The position numbers were made by a program, and so were the translations under genes. A DNA stretch of 64,000 bases from Cryptomeria japonica (Eukaryota > Streptophyta > Pinopsida > Cupressales > Cupressaceae): NCBI RefSeq assembly GCF_030272615.1, contig NC_081406.1, forward strand, positions 266,520,192 through 266,584,191, in the 5' to 3' direction. The notes beneath the pieces are model-generated. The model was not told the origin of the DNA and did not search any database. It saw only the letters and a list, made by a program, of their open reading frames with translations. How positions within the stretch are numbered: position 1 is the first letter of the stretch; every line of letters starts with the position of its first letter. Positions 20,992 through 33,900 of this stretch are shown piece by piece.

Positions 20992-23900
20992 TTCCTCTTT
21001 GATATCAAGGACAAATGATGCCTTTGATGAAAAAGAAAAGAAAGAAATAAAATGAAACTACAAAAAGTATCAAAATTGTATACCAACCCAAAAGAATTCT
21101 CAACTACTCTTCTTCTAAAATATTATGTTGTACTTTTCCTTTAGTTTCAGAAGAATAATTTCCCAAGACTGAACAATCAATTTAATGCTTATTGATAAAC
21201 TCCTGCACTCTACCAATAAATCAACAACATGAGAAAAGTTGTCTGGAACAGACGAATTTTTCTCATACTCAATTGCACTATCAAACAATGCTGAGAAATA
21301 TTCCAATTTTGCCTCAACTATCTCTTTCACTTTCCAAAAAACATTCACAAAATCTTCTCTTTTCCTTTTCATGAATAATAATTCAGCTAGAAGAGAATTT
21401 AACCTTTTCCTCTACTCTCCATCCTTGTCACTTAGAAAGTCAAATGACTTACCCATGAAACTGAATTCATCTTCAATAGCATCAATCTTAGCTTTATGCT
21501 TCACTGCAACTACTAGACATGAAAGATAATACCTATAAACTTTGCTAGCACTGCTGATACAATCTCTCATCTCATCAATGCATATGGACATGGCTCTTTG
21601 TGCATCATTATACTCCAACAAAGTTTGCATATCATCACCTTTTTCTTCCGAATCTTTAACATCAATAGGTTTCTCAGTCAATTTCTCTTTAACAATATCC
21701 TACAGGGATTCCAGAAGTACATTACCAACATCTTTAATTCAAATATTGTTCTGAACCAAATGATTTATCAGAACATTTTCAATCCTATCTGACTCAATAG
21801 AAGAGCCACATCTTTCCAATATTTCTTATTCCATCTATATTGCCAATAATTTCTAGCAAGTTTGACTCATCATCAAATTATTTTGCTTCCTGCTCTGCAA
21901 CAACCAACTCTCCCTTAGCCACAAGAGATTCTGGATCTATTATAATAATGTCTTTCTCCTTCTAATCCTTCTTGTTGTTCTTAGATTTCAAGACACTGAT
22001 AGGCATAGACTCTCTAATTTTCCTCTCATCGAAGGAAGAACCTCCTTTAGTAGAACTGGTAGTAGGGGATACTAGACCGACACTCCACATATTTAGAAAA
22101 TATTTGTAATAAATATTGCATGCATCCTCTCTTTCATCTAATCCATTCAAATATATAAAGATTTGCCTCACAACCGGGACACCAGATTCCCATATCACAT
22201 TTTCATTAGTTGAAAGAGATCCCAAACAATAAATAGCTAAACAAACAAGCAATGATCCAAACCAAAAGGGGTGATTATACTCTTTTGACATCTACATGTT
22301 TTCTAACAACTCCCTTAACAATTCACACAAATCGAGCACTCTATCTCTCATAACAAGGATATGCGCCAAGTATACAACAATAGACGAAGTGGAACCTTCC
22401 CTATTTTTGAAATAACTCTTGTAGGAAATTCCATATGCAACATGCCTCACAATAGGATTGATGATTTTGTCAATAATCAACGCTCATTGATCACCTGTTA
22501 CACCGGTTAGGGTTTTGACTTCTTTATTCTATATAGACTTCTTAACCATAACCAATCCAATGTCACATAAACCAAGAATAATTGAGATAATCTCCTTTGT
22601 GATTGGATATCCTTTGTGATTGGATAGGGTTTATTCAACATGATGCAATCATTTCGCACATGACTAAGAATTACTCTGATCACCTCCTCATCATCAAACC
22701 AGGGAAATTTAGTGCACAAATTTAGTCCTTTATGCTCCAACTCCTTGATCCTCTGCAAATATGCATCACTCAGACTCTTTTCCACTTTTATAATCTTGTC
22801 AGGGTCAAATTCAACCAAAAAAACCTTCTCTAAAACCCGAAAGTCCCTGCTACTCAATTCTCTAATGATCATCTTGGCTTTCATGATTATTTTCTCTCAT
22901 CTTTTGTTCTACTAATCTTCAACTATTCATAACACCTTCAAGCACTAATAACATGATAAAGAAAAAGATGATCTCAACATTGATACTTATCTTGCCAAAA
23001 ATCTCCTTTAGGGTTTTGCCACCAAAAAGTGTCTTATCGATGATGTCAACACAAACCTCTAATTACCAGATAGCCTCTCTACCACAGTCATGCTGGACCA
23101 ATGACATAATCCACTCAGAAGGGGGGAACAAAATATTTTCCTTCAAGAACTCCCCATGAACCAAAGCAATATGCTCAGTTTCTGGAGAAAGAGGTGACTA
23201 CACCAAATTTGGTACACCAGGCTTGCTTCCATTGTTCACCTCCTTCTTTCTCCAGACCAAAATTTCCTTTTTCTTTGATCCATTATCCTTCATTACACTC
23301 TTTTTAGCATATTTCTCCATATTTTCATTTTTGCATTGATTAGCATAATGTCTAGATTCCTTGCACTTGTAACAACTGATGTTCTTCTTCATTAAATTTA
23401 CTATAAGAGTTCTAGATCTACACTTATTAGCTTTATGACCATGGCCATTGCATGCATGACAATATCCATGAAAGTTATTATTCACCTTATTTGCTCCAAC
23501 TGGATTATGATTAGCTTTATGACAAAACCTCTTGCAATTGTAACACTGAATGCTTCTATAGTTTGTAGCCTTATAACTAAATTTATTGCACTAAATAAAT
23601 AACCATTAAATGATGCGCACCTTTGTGTATTAGGCTGGCGAATTGGTAGTCTTCTTGCATTAGTACTTTGATTTCACATTTGCTTGCATCTTAAGATCTC
23701 TTCTTTGCCTCTACCTTAACCTCTTTTCTTTTGTCTTTGTCATTCTGATTCGAACATTCATCGGGTTGAAACCCAAGTCCAGTCTTATCTAAATGAGTTT
23801 TTTGCATGTTGATCAATTCTTCCAAGAGCTTACTGCTATCAAGAACCTTATTCATTTCCTTCAACTTCTTCAACTCTTGCTATGGCTTCTCACATTCTTT

Positions 23901-24180
23901 ATTCTTCATCTTGATTGATTCTTTCAGGGTTTCCTCTACTTTAATTTTCTCCTCAACTTTTAGCATCAGATCTTTAATAGTCTCATTCGCATGCTTCAAT
24001 TGATTGTTAACTTCCTTATGCCTCAATTTGAATTTTTGGATTTTATCTCTTAAATTTTGCACACATTCATTCACTACCTTCACATTCTCTTTCAATTCCT
24101 CATTCTATGATTCAACACTTTCCAGATCTTCAAGAGCTGTCTACAATTCTTCATCCAATTGAAATTTTCTAGTCATACTC
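20992..24180 (-). pseudogene. Element A internal gag-like frames, broken
   Basis: Reading the minus strand from the primer site there is a long coiled-coil segment (24095-23880, NLRDKIQKFKLRHKEVNNQL), then HLDKTGLGF (23790 region) typical of Sirevirus-like gag. A row of zinc knuckles follows: a degenerate CNKFSYKA, CYNCKRFCHKANH, CHACNGHGHKANKC (about 23460) and CYKCKESRHYANQC (about 23370). Below 23200 come frames of 125, 62, 109, 89 and 85 codons (22884-21115) that I do not recognise and that contain no protease, integrase or RT motif. Many stops and shifts separate them. The product would have been a nucleic-acid-binding capsid-type protein with an unknown C-terminal region. Confidence 0.65.
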
Positions 24181-24248
24181 ATTGGTGTCACGATTCAACC
24201 AACAAGGATCTCCCTCAAGAAGTTAAGCTTTCAAGCAAGGGACCAAAG

Positions 24249-24259
24249 CTCTGATACCA
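24249..24259 (-). promoter_or_regulatory. Primer binding site of element A
   Basis: The minus strand reads TGGTATCAGAGC two bases after the LTR end. This matches the 3' end of plant initiator-Met tRNA, the primer used by most copia elements. Confidence 0.85.
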
Positions 24260-24729
24260 ATTTTTGGATTGGTTGAATGAACCGAAATACTGAGAGGGGG
24301 GCTGAATCAATATTCCCAAATATTCTAAAACTTTCACAACTTCTTAACCTTCAATTAAGCTCATTGACATGGAATAACAAATGCATAATAAACAAGAAAC
24401 ACAACCACAAATGGAACACTGTATTTTATACATCAAAAAACTAAATGGGAAAAACTATGGAGGGTGTTAACTCTCAAGATAATATAACTAGTTATATGGT
24501 GTTTATAATATGGGTGGCTCACTGCCAGATGGGTCATTGCCAAATTGCAAAAGTAGCTTATTGTCGGAATGCTCACTACAATAGATATAAATAAACTGAG
24601 GAAAGTTGCATCTCCAAATGCATGAAAACAGTTCCAAGTTAATCTCATATCACAACTCACTAAACTTACAAAAGATCCAGTAAAGGATCTCTGTACCACA
24701 AACACCTGCAATAGATCCAGTGAAGGATT

Positions 24730-26117
24730 TGATGAATAATGATGAAAAATAAATACCCTAATCGGTACTCTGAGGGGGGGGGGGGTGGGGGTGAATCAGT
24801 ACATGCAAAAACTCCCCGACAACATATCAAGTTAAAACAATGCTAACCGGTTGTCTTCATCATTGAACTTAACCATGGCAGTACTGATTAAACATAGTAA
24901 GACTTCAGACAACTAAACCAGTAAAACTAAATACTTCAAATAACATTCAACACTTGATAACTACTTCACCAATATACTCATGCATGTGTTGTATCAGTAA
25001 TACCATAACCATTAGCTTTGCATGCATATTCACCTAAACAAAGATTGCTCAATCATCACATGAAAAATGCACAACTCATGACACACAGATTTTTCACATG
25101 GAAACCCAAATGGGAAAAACCACGGTGGGGATGAATACCCACAAGCTTGTTTTTGAACTCTTTTGAAGCTCGCTCTATTAGGAGCCTAGTCCGGTTAAAG
25201 ACTTTACAATAAGGTTATGTTAGGAATCAATCCTGTTAAAGATCACCCGGTTAAGGGATGGCTATATACCCTATTAAAGGTTACCTCGCTAGAGGATTTG
25301 AAGAACTCAATGATCTTGAGTCACCTGGTTAGAGGATTTGCAATAAGCCTGTTAAAGCTACCCGGTAAAGCGATTTTCCTACTATTGAAATGGATAGAAG
25401 ACAAGAGGTAAAGCTCTAATCTGATAACAACACTACATGCTAAGTCAGATCCTTTTCAGCTCCTCTACTTTGAAATCACACTCTACAATTTTCCACTCAT
25501 TGGTCTGGCAAGTATCTCATCACTCGGATACAAACACAACATTTGCCAACACAAACAATAACAAACATCATTGACCTTATAGACAACAATTAGGTCAGTA
25601 GCATAAACCCTAAACCCTAAACATTTTAGGTTTATAATTGCATAGAATAAAACAATCTCAAACAGATCCCAAGTCATTTTGAATTGTCTATTCTTCACCG
25701 CATATGGAAATAAGTAACCCATCACGCTCTCTTCACATTTCGCTAAGAAGAATGTTCATTCTCGAGGTAGACATTTAATGCAATCAATCTTCACATGAAA
25801 GATCCTAAAGGAAATCCTTCACGTGCACAAAACTGTCGTGGCATCTCGATCTCATCCTTATCTCTTAGTTAACTCATCACAGAATGTCACTGGTTGCATC
25901 ACACAAGCTAGATTGCCAAACCAAAAACCCTAGAGCTGAGACTACCAACTGGTAGTCACACTTAGTGAAACCCCAACACTGGTCCACTTCATCCCTTCAT
26001 ACCGGTTCTCCTACTTGAACATCAATAACAACTTCTTCCAATCTTCATACTGGTTAACCTGCACTTATTGACATCAATGATAACATACTTTGTCACGACT
26101 TCATCATACACTGACTA
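24730..26117 (-). repeat. Element B left (3') LTR
   Basis: It contains an expanded G-run (24774-24785 and 24787-24791) and two CCCTAAA units at 25605-25621. Its right edge, about 26117, is set by alignment to the right LTR, whose end is TATGCCAGCA. Confidence 0.85.
25605..25621. repeat. Telomere-like (CCCTAAA)2 in element B LTR
   Basis: AAACCCTAAACCCTAAA is two units of the plant telomere repeat, followed by TTTTAGGTTT, a partial inverted copy. The right LTR has a one-base variant near 28445. It may be a telo-box promoter motif or chance. Confidence 0.5.
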
Positions 26118-26126
26118 ATCTTGGCA

Positions 26127-27490
26127 TTCAACTGAAACAAGTTACCTCTGGTCTTCTTACCGATGGCAATAAGTTCACCATTCTTTCTAATTATATTGCA
26201 AACTCCACCTTTGAACTCCAGAATGAGTCCTTTTTCATTTAGCTAAGAAACACTCAAAAGGTTATGCTTAAGACCTTCTACCCAATAGACATCATCCACA
26301 CTGCTCTTTCCATTCAGTGGGATGGATCCTTTACCTTTCACCAAGCATGGTGCATCGTTGTCAAACCAGACAACACCTCCATCATATTCTTCCAGGGACA
26401 AAAACTTTCTCCGGTCACCAGTCATGTGGTGAGAACACCCACTATCAATAATCCACTCATTAGAGTTGTCAATGCGAGAGAAAAGGGATTTCTTGTTAGA
26501 CACTTCTTCCTTTACAACTACAAACACTATGTCCTCATTCTCTTCATCCTCAGATTCTTCATCAGTAACACCTTCATCCACTGCAACAAGACAATTTCTT
26601 CTACCTCCTCCTTTATACTTTCTAAACCTCTTTGGTTTATCATTATTGTCATTGTTAGGACAGTTAATAGCTATATGTGCTATCTTATTGCAGGAAAAAC
26701 ATTTTAAAGGAAGCTTACCTCTATATTTTCTGGTGCCTTTTAGAAGTCTCTTGGCAAGAAGAGCTTCAAACTCCATCAGAATCTCTTCATCATCCATATC
26801 TCTGCATTGCCTGGATTCATAATTGGTACTTACTTCTTTTCCTTTTTTGGCTGGTGCAACAAATGCTCTAAAGGTTGACTCAGTCTTCTGAACACTGTCA
26901 TCATAGCTATTCAACTCATATGCAGTCAACTTTGCAATGATAGAGTCTAAGGATACCTTGGTTTTGTCGATAGACCTTAGCTCCTGAATAGCAGCAACTC
27001 TGATTGCATAGATCGATAACAATGATCTCAAAACTTTACTAACAATGGTGGCATCATCAATTGTTCCACCAGTGCTCTTGATATCTCCAACCACAGTCTT
27101 GATCCTTATGCAATTTTGCTGAATGGACTCTCCTTCAACCATCCTATTGTCTTTAGATTTTCCTTTAAGGCTCTCTTCCTTAGCTTTCTTGACATGATCA
27201 TCACAACCATAAATGGTTTCCAGAGTGTCCCATACATCTTTAGGATTGTCCTTATCTTGTACATCAATGAACTCAATATTGGACATGATGCTAATAAGGG
27301 CTTCCATGACTTGCCCATTTTCTTGAATCTCTCTTTTCTGATCATCGGTTAGAGTGCCAGTGGGCATAACATAGACATTCTCAACATAGCTCCAGTGTTG
27401 AGCACCCAAACTCTTGATATAAATCTTCATTCTGTCCTTCCATATTTTGAAGTTATCTCTATTGAACTTAGGACCTTCCCTCTTCATCAT
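26127..27490 (-). CDS. Element B gag with partial protease
   Basis: A 415-codon open frame runs from an ATG at 27490 to a stop at 26243, with no internal stop. Residues 1-200 resemble the copia gag fold (FNRDNFKIWKDRMKIYIKS, DVWDTLETIYG). A CCHC knuckle CFSCNKIAHIAINC lies near residues 264-277, with Ala at a usual Gly. An acidic linker follows, then the aspartic protease motif IIDSGCSHHMTGDRRKF near residue 347. The frame ends KHNLLSVS where the next residue is normally Gln: CAG has become TAG. Beyond the stop, the same frame still reads LNEKGLILEFKGGVCNI to about 26127, the start of the GAG-pre-integrase region. Gag would form virus-like particles. Its integrity contrasts with the absent pol. 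Confidence 0.85.
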
Positions 27491-27548
27491 TAAAACAAGA
27501 TCTTTTACCTCAAGCAGTTAAGCTTATATCATCGAGGACCTGGAGTTT

Positions 27549-27559
27549 CTCTGATACCA
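27549..27559 (-). promoter_or_regulatory. Primer binding site of element B
   Basis: The minus strand reads TGGTATCAGAG two bases after the LTR end TTCATCA. This is an initiator-Met tRNA primer site. Confidence 0.85.
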
Positions 27560-27561
27560 AT

Positions 27562-28991
27562 TGATGAATAATGATGAACAACAAATACCCTAATCGGTAC
27601 TGAGAGGGGGGGTGAATCAGTACATGCAGAAACTTCTCAACAACATATCAAGTTAAAACAATGCTAACTGGTTGTTTTCATCACTGAACTTAACCATGGA
27701 AATACTGGTTAAACACAATAAGACTTCACACAGCTAAACCAGTAAAACTGAATAATTCAAATAGCACTCAACACTTGATAACTACTTCACCAATATACTC
27801 ATGCATGTGTTGTATCAGTAATACCATAACCATTAGCTTTGCATGCATACTCACCTAAACAAAGACTTCTCAATCATCACATGAAAAATGCACAACTCAT
27901 GACACACATATTATTCACGTGGAAACCCAAATGGGAAAAACCACGGTGGGGATGAATACCCACAAGCTTGTTTTTGAACTCTTTTGAAGCTCGCTCTTTA
28001 GGAGCCTAGTCTGGTTAAAGACTTTACAATAAGGTTCTGCTAGGAACTGATCCTGTTAAAGATCACCCGGTTAAGGGAAGGCCATATACCTTATTAAAGG
28101 TTGAAACCCTGTTAAAGGTTACCTCGCTAGAGGATTTGATGAACTCAATGATCTTGAGTCACCTGGTTAGAGGATTTGCAATAAGTCTGTTAAAGCTACC
28201 CGGTAAAGCGATTTTCCTACTGTTGAAATGGATAGAAGACAAGAGGTAAAGCTCTGGTATGATAACAACACTACATGCTAAGGCAAATCCCTTTCAGCTC
28301 CTCTACTTTGAAATCACACTCTGCAGTTTTCACTCTCATTGGTCTAGCAAGTATCTCATCACTCGGATACAAACACAACGTTTTCCAACACAAATAATAA
28401 CAAACATCATCGACCTTATAGACAACAATTAGGTTGGTAGCATAAAACCTAAACCCTAAACATTTTAGGTTTACAATTACAAGCGGTCCAATCCTGACCA
28501 TTCAAACACTTTACATAGAATAAAACAATCTCAAACAGATCACAAGTCATTCTGCATCATCCATTCTTCACCGCATATGGAAATAAGTAACCCATCACAC
28601 TCTCTTCACATTCTGCTAAGAAGAATGTTCATTCCCAAGGTAGACATTTAATGCAATCGATCTTCACATGCAATATCCTCAAGGAAATCCTTCACATACA
28701 CAAAAATGACGTGGCATCTCGATCTCATCTTTATCTCTTAGTTAACTCATCACAAAATGTCACCGGTTGCATTGCACAAGCTAGATTGCCAAACCAGAAA
28801 CCCTAGAGCTGAGACTACCAACTGGTAGTCACACTTAGTGAAATCCTGACACTAGTCCACTTCATCCTTTCATACCAATTCTCCTACTTAAACATCAATA
28901 ACAACTTCTTCCAATCTTCATACCAGTTCACCTGCACTTATTGTGACATCAATGACAACATACTTTGCCACCGCTTCATCATATGCCAGCA
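27562..28991 (-). repeat. Element B right (5') LTR
   Basis: 1430 bp, matching 24730-26117 with few differences. One is an extra 'ttgaaaccctgttaaagg' block near 28100, and another an extra block near 28476 with 'aagcggtccaatcctgacca'. The GAGAGGGGGGGTGAATCAGT motif lies at about 27603. Confidence 0.9.
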
Positions 28992-29745
28992 AGATTACTG
29001 CACTATTGTCCGTACTCTGACTCTACGCCAACTACTTTTCTATCCACAACTCTCACTTCACATACTGGGCTCTTATTTTCCACTTTTCATTCACTCACTC
29101 ACATCTTACATACACATCTATCCATCATCCATACCTCTGCTAAAATCTCACGTGCGTGCACACACACACACACACACATACTAGAAAGATTACACACTGG
29201 GATAATATGTCAACCAATCATAAGTAATATGCTTCTTGGATCAACATGTTATCCAATGAAGCCTTAATCCAAACAACAAGATAACCAATTCGGCCTCGAC
29301 AAGATCTCTACATGCTTCCTTTACACAATTCATTCACCAATGCATATACCTTAATTATCGGATTAGAATAGGGGTCAACTAGACACACTGACCCATAAGC
29401 ACAAAACTCCAAGCAGAGAAACTCTAAAATCCAAAATATAGATACCGAACATACCATAGATGTCAGACCATAAAACATGATAGATACAATTGACATAACT
29501 AACATAATCAATGTTGGAACACACAACTGATACCGAGACATGATATAAACCAAAATAAGCATAACTGAGGATTTCAGAGATGAGGATCTTCTGGAAATAA
29601 GTCTAGCAGAGATCATCTATGCCTTATTGCATCATATCTTATACATATCTATCTTCAAAATTGCAACACCAACAACATACACCATCCAATCCAAACCGGA
29701 TAACCAGATTTGACATCAGTGACAACAATGACAATAAGTCTAACA

Positions 29746-30939
29746 TAATCTTTACTTGGGGACCACTCTAATGAAGGATGAATCCAATATATCTAACCAT
29801 AATTCAAATATGATTAGATTCATATATGGTTATTTGTTTTCCCTCTCTTTCTAGTTAAAAATTGGACATGAATTAGGAAATTAGGGTAAAACAATGCATA
29901 GTTGAAGTAGATTGATGAAAATAGATTGCTACAAATATCCCATAGAGACATAAACTAATATATGGGTAAAAAATGATGTTTTTAACTTGCTCCTAGAAGT
30001 TTGTCTTGACTTTTGAAGATCAAGTGTTACAGATTCGCCTTGGTCCTCTGAATTTTGCTCCATCAAAAGTTAAACTTGTTCTTCGTTGTCAACTCTCCTA
30101 GAATCCATGAGTACAATTCCTGAGCTTGTTCCCTATACATGAAAAGAAATAAAATAGGGTTGTGGACAAGGGTTTACCTTAGGTCCAACCTCAGTTTAAG
30201 AATTGATCTTTAATTGAATAATGTAAATACTAAAGTAAATGCTAAGAATTATACCTCACATCTGCAATTGTTGATCATGATGCAATTCTCTTTTAATGTA
30301 ATCACAAATGTTGAATGTAATGACATGACCAACACATAAACATGAAAAATCCTAATCACACACACATGCTTGCATGAATATTGATATAAATTTCTTCCAT
30401 AATGCTTGAAGCATGAAATGATCCCTTGAATCTTTGAGAATGCTTGATGATGAATAGTTGACGGATGCACAAATATTATAGATGGATAGTGATGGAGACT
30501 TATTGGATTCTTAGATTCAAAATCAATTGATAAGATGTCTTTAAATAGGTTTCCCTAGGTAAATTATCGATTAGGCCTACCTCCAATGGTCAAGTGTACC
30601 CATGAGTACCAAATTCCATCGGGGAAGAGGAGTGCCTTTCTGGTCCCAAATTAGGACCTAATTAAGGGGGACTGGGGTATTAGGGGGTGCCCTAATCCAA
30701 GACCAGGGCACTGGGTGTGCCCTAATCAAGGAATAGGGTGTAGGGGAGTGCCCTGGTCCTCCAAAATCAGATTTAGAAACTAAGAGCTTGAGGAAGGATA
30801 GATTAGGGATGGGACCCACCCAGTGGCGTCAATAGGCAACATCAAGGATGGAGAAAAATGGGCCTTGGGGGATGATAATGAGACATGATAAAATAGGAAC
30901 ATAAACATGAGGCATAAATTGGACCAATTAGCTTATGCA
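29746..30939 (-). repeat. Element C left LTR, remainder after A
   Basis: It matches 34450-35493 in order, including 'cacacacatgcttgcatga' and 'ggtcaagt(g/c)tacccac'-type blocks. It holds a GC-rich tandem region with a 30-31-bp period at about 30670-30762 that is reduced in the right LTR. Confidence 0.8.
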
Positions 30940-33900
30940 AATACTCGTAGTAAAGTAGAAAGTTGAGAGAGAGGAGAAACTAGGAGCAAGATAATGAGTA
31001 GATAAGACATTACTAACGCTGAGGAACCAAGCCCCCAACATTAGGATCTTAACTCTAACAATCACATGCACGAAAAAAACAAAGACAAAAGATACACAAC
31101 ACAAGGGGTGAGTACTAAAAACAAAAAGGCTCCAAGTCAACTAGTTGAAGAGACCTCAATAATAAAATGTCTCAACCACTAATATCCTTCTCAAAATGCC
31201 ATCACAATAACACAAGTGATCACATAAAAAGAGAAAGAGAATACGTCAAGTGATGAACCATGATCCACAAATAAAAAAGCTATGAGCTCATGGGGAGGAG
31301 AAAAGAGAGGACATGGATGCCACATGATAGAAAGTTGTGTTATTCTATGTGATCCATGAGAATAAGACAAAGTGAGGTTGTGGAATTGACATGCTAGAAA
31401 GTTGTGTTATGCTAGGTGGCCCACAAGAACTTGAATACTCATGGGACAACAAGTTGCATAGTGTTGTGTGATTCATGTAAAGAAGGAGAGTCAGAATAGT
31501 CTAGTAAGTTGTGTTATGCTAGTTACACTCTCTGAAAAGGGAAGAGTTTAATGGTTTAGGAAGTTGTATTATGCTAGTCAACTCAGCCTGGTACATATGT
31601 CGTTGTTTATTTTTAGGAGTTAAGCATCTCGTATAAGTCTTGTTGGTTTGGTTTTGAGCATGAAACAACCTGTATAAGACTTGTTAGTCTAGTTTTGAGC
31701 ATGCAATAACCTATATAAGACATGAAATAAAAACAAAATATGCTTGGTTTAGAGCATGAAGTATCTCGTATAAGACTTGTTGGTTTGGTTTCAAGAGTGA
31801 ACACCCCATATAAGACATGCAAAATAAAAAATAAAATATTACAAAGAGGGTGTTATGCATGCCCTCCCTTAAGATGCCAACATAAAGGTATGTCTATGTC
31901 TAAAGAAAGCTATAAACAAGGATAAAAACCATACACAACAAGGAGATATCCTTTAGGAAACAATTTACGTAAATGCAAGCCAAAGAGATAGGACTCTTAG
32001 AAGCAAGGAAAATATAGTTGTAAAAGAGATATCTTGTAACAAGTGTAGAGTGAATCCTTAGGAGGAGAAGGAGGAATAAATCTTTGTTCATGGATATCTA
32101 CCTTCAAGAGGAGACTTTGAACAAAAATAACATCTTTGACCAAAGGAAGGAGAACAAGAATTCATACCTTCCCCCTATTGCTAGGAAAAAGTGATTCTTG
32201 ATGAAGGATAACACACTTTTGACCCAAAGTGAGGGGTTTGTTTATAATAGACATAAATTTCCAAGTGAAGAAGAGGTTGTACACAAGGATACACACCTCT
32301 TGCACAAGAGAGAATCCTTGAGAAAATAACGACTTCACACAAGGAATCACATTGTATCATAAGAAAACATCACTCAACAAAAGAAAATTGGATCCTTAGA
32401 AAGGATAGGAAAAATCAATGGCCCCCAAGCATAGGGACAAAGAGAAGGATTGCACAACCTCCAAAGAGATATTATACATAAAAGATGTGGCACTTCAATA
32501 AAAGAAAATGGTCCTAAGAAAGGAACATACATGTACTCACACGAAGGAAGATTCGATGGGAGAAAAGACATCAAGTTATGCAAAATACAACTCAAAAGAA
32601 GAGGCAATCTTTTAAAGGAGAAAGGATTGAATATACCAAGTGGGGAGGCAAGGATGAATTATGTTGCTGCCCAAGTATGATTGAAAGTGAAGGTGCATCA
32701 CCACTCCTAACAAAGAGCCCCCAATGAAGTAAAACCACTAGTTCCATAGGGTGAGGAGAAACATAATAAGGTGAATTGAGTACCAAGGTACCACCTCTTC
32801 ACCAAGAAAAAATGCAAGATCAGTTGTAATATCTGTGCGAGCTCAATCATATTGGTCTTGAACAAATTATTTAAAATCTTTACAATTTCCAAGAGAATGA
32901 GAATAACTACGATGAAAAAGATAATTTTTATCACCTTCTTTATTCTTATAATTATAGGTAAGCCTTATGAAGGGAAAAACAATATTCTTATCATACTTCA
33001 ATCTCCAAAAGATTCTTGTAACTATTTTTTCTTGATTGTCAATAGGGGTAGGTCTTGCCTCTTGATATGTAGAAGAAGGTGCACTACAAGGTGAAGGATT
33101 GTCTTCTATTATTTTGATAATTCCATCATCAATGAGTCCTTGTAGTCCCTTTTGAAAATTAGGACATTCATTCTCATGATGATTCTATACTAGCTTGTGA
33201 AGGAGGGTTTATAGGGACTTTGATTCCTTGTTCATATTTTCCAAGTCCTTGTCCACTATAACCTTGTTTTGAGATTATATTACAATCACTCCTATAAGAA
33301 TGTTTCAATTGTGAGGAAGAAATACTATTAACATGTATTTCTTTAAAATTTGTAGTGTAAGGGCACATGGAGGGATGAAATGGATGATTAGATGAAGAAG
33401 AGATATCCTTTGTAGGAAAGTTGTTTTTATCATCATCCATGTCCTCTTTGGTTGTCTGGGAAGGAGGGTCCTTATCATCTAAAGCTTCATCTTTTCTTAA
33501 TGTTATATGAGGAGATAGGTCATGAATAACTTGGATAACATCTTCCCTACAAATATGTTGATGATTGAGATAAGCTCTAAGAGAACAAGGAGGATCTAAA
33601 GAGATTGATATACCAAAATTTTGATCTTGCCCCCCTCGTACTAGAGTATGCATATGAGAAGAAGATGGTGTCATGTTTCTCTTTAATTTAATTTCTCTCA
33701 ATTAGAGAGATCATTCATAGGAGTATTGACTCTTTCCCCATTCACATTAGATACCCTAGGAGAGGTACAAGTGTTAGTTTTTTCAATGTTCTCTCTAGGA
33801 TTATAATTGTCTACGAAAGATTTTATGTGATCTACATATGTAATAAATTTTTTTTAAATATCATTAGAAAACAACTTACAATATGGATAAAATATTTGAG

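Larger units (their letters stand above)
24730..28991 (-). mobile_element. Element B: copia element with gag only
   Basis: LTRs lie at 24730-26117 (1388 bp) and 27562-28991 (1430 bp), both beginning TGATGAATAATGATG and highly similar. A minus-strand primer site TGGTATCAGAG lies at 27559-27549. The target duplication is GGATT (left) and AGATT (right), one mismatch, inside element A's right LTR. The internal region is only about 1.44 kb. It encodes gag, part of the protease and the start of the GAG-pre-integrase region, then goes directly into the LTR. Integrase, RT and RNase H are missing, so B depended on other copia elements or lost these genes after insertion. Confidence 0.9.
19647..29745 (-). 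mobile_element. Element A: Sirevirus-like LTR element without pol
   Basis: It is flanked by a perfect 5-bp duplication TAATC (19642-19646 and 29746-29750). The left LTR is 19647-20878 and the right LTR is 24262-24729 plus 28992-29745, the gap being element B. In minus orientation a primer site TGGTATCAGAGC lies at 24259-24249, complementary to the 3' end of initiator-Met tRNA, and a polypurine tract AAAGGGGGAGAT lies at 20890-20879 beside the left LTR. The internal region (20879-24261, about 3.4 kb) has broken gag-like frames but no integrase, RT or RNase H. It is therefore non-autonomous or internally deleted. Confidence 0.85.
24262..29745 (-). repeat. Element A right (5') LTR, split by element B
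   Basis: The two parts, 24262-24729 and 28992-29745, join to about 1.22 kb and match the left LTR in order. For example, 'tccacaactctcacttcaca' at 29042 corresponds to 'tccacaactcacacttcaca' at 20185. The break coincides with the ends of element B. Confidence 0.85.

Noticed and set aside
24249-24259. Possible tRNA gene fragment
   Set aside because: The matches here and at 27549, 42350 and 57009 are 11-12 bp primer binding sites next to LTR ends; no tRNA cloverleaf is present.
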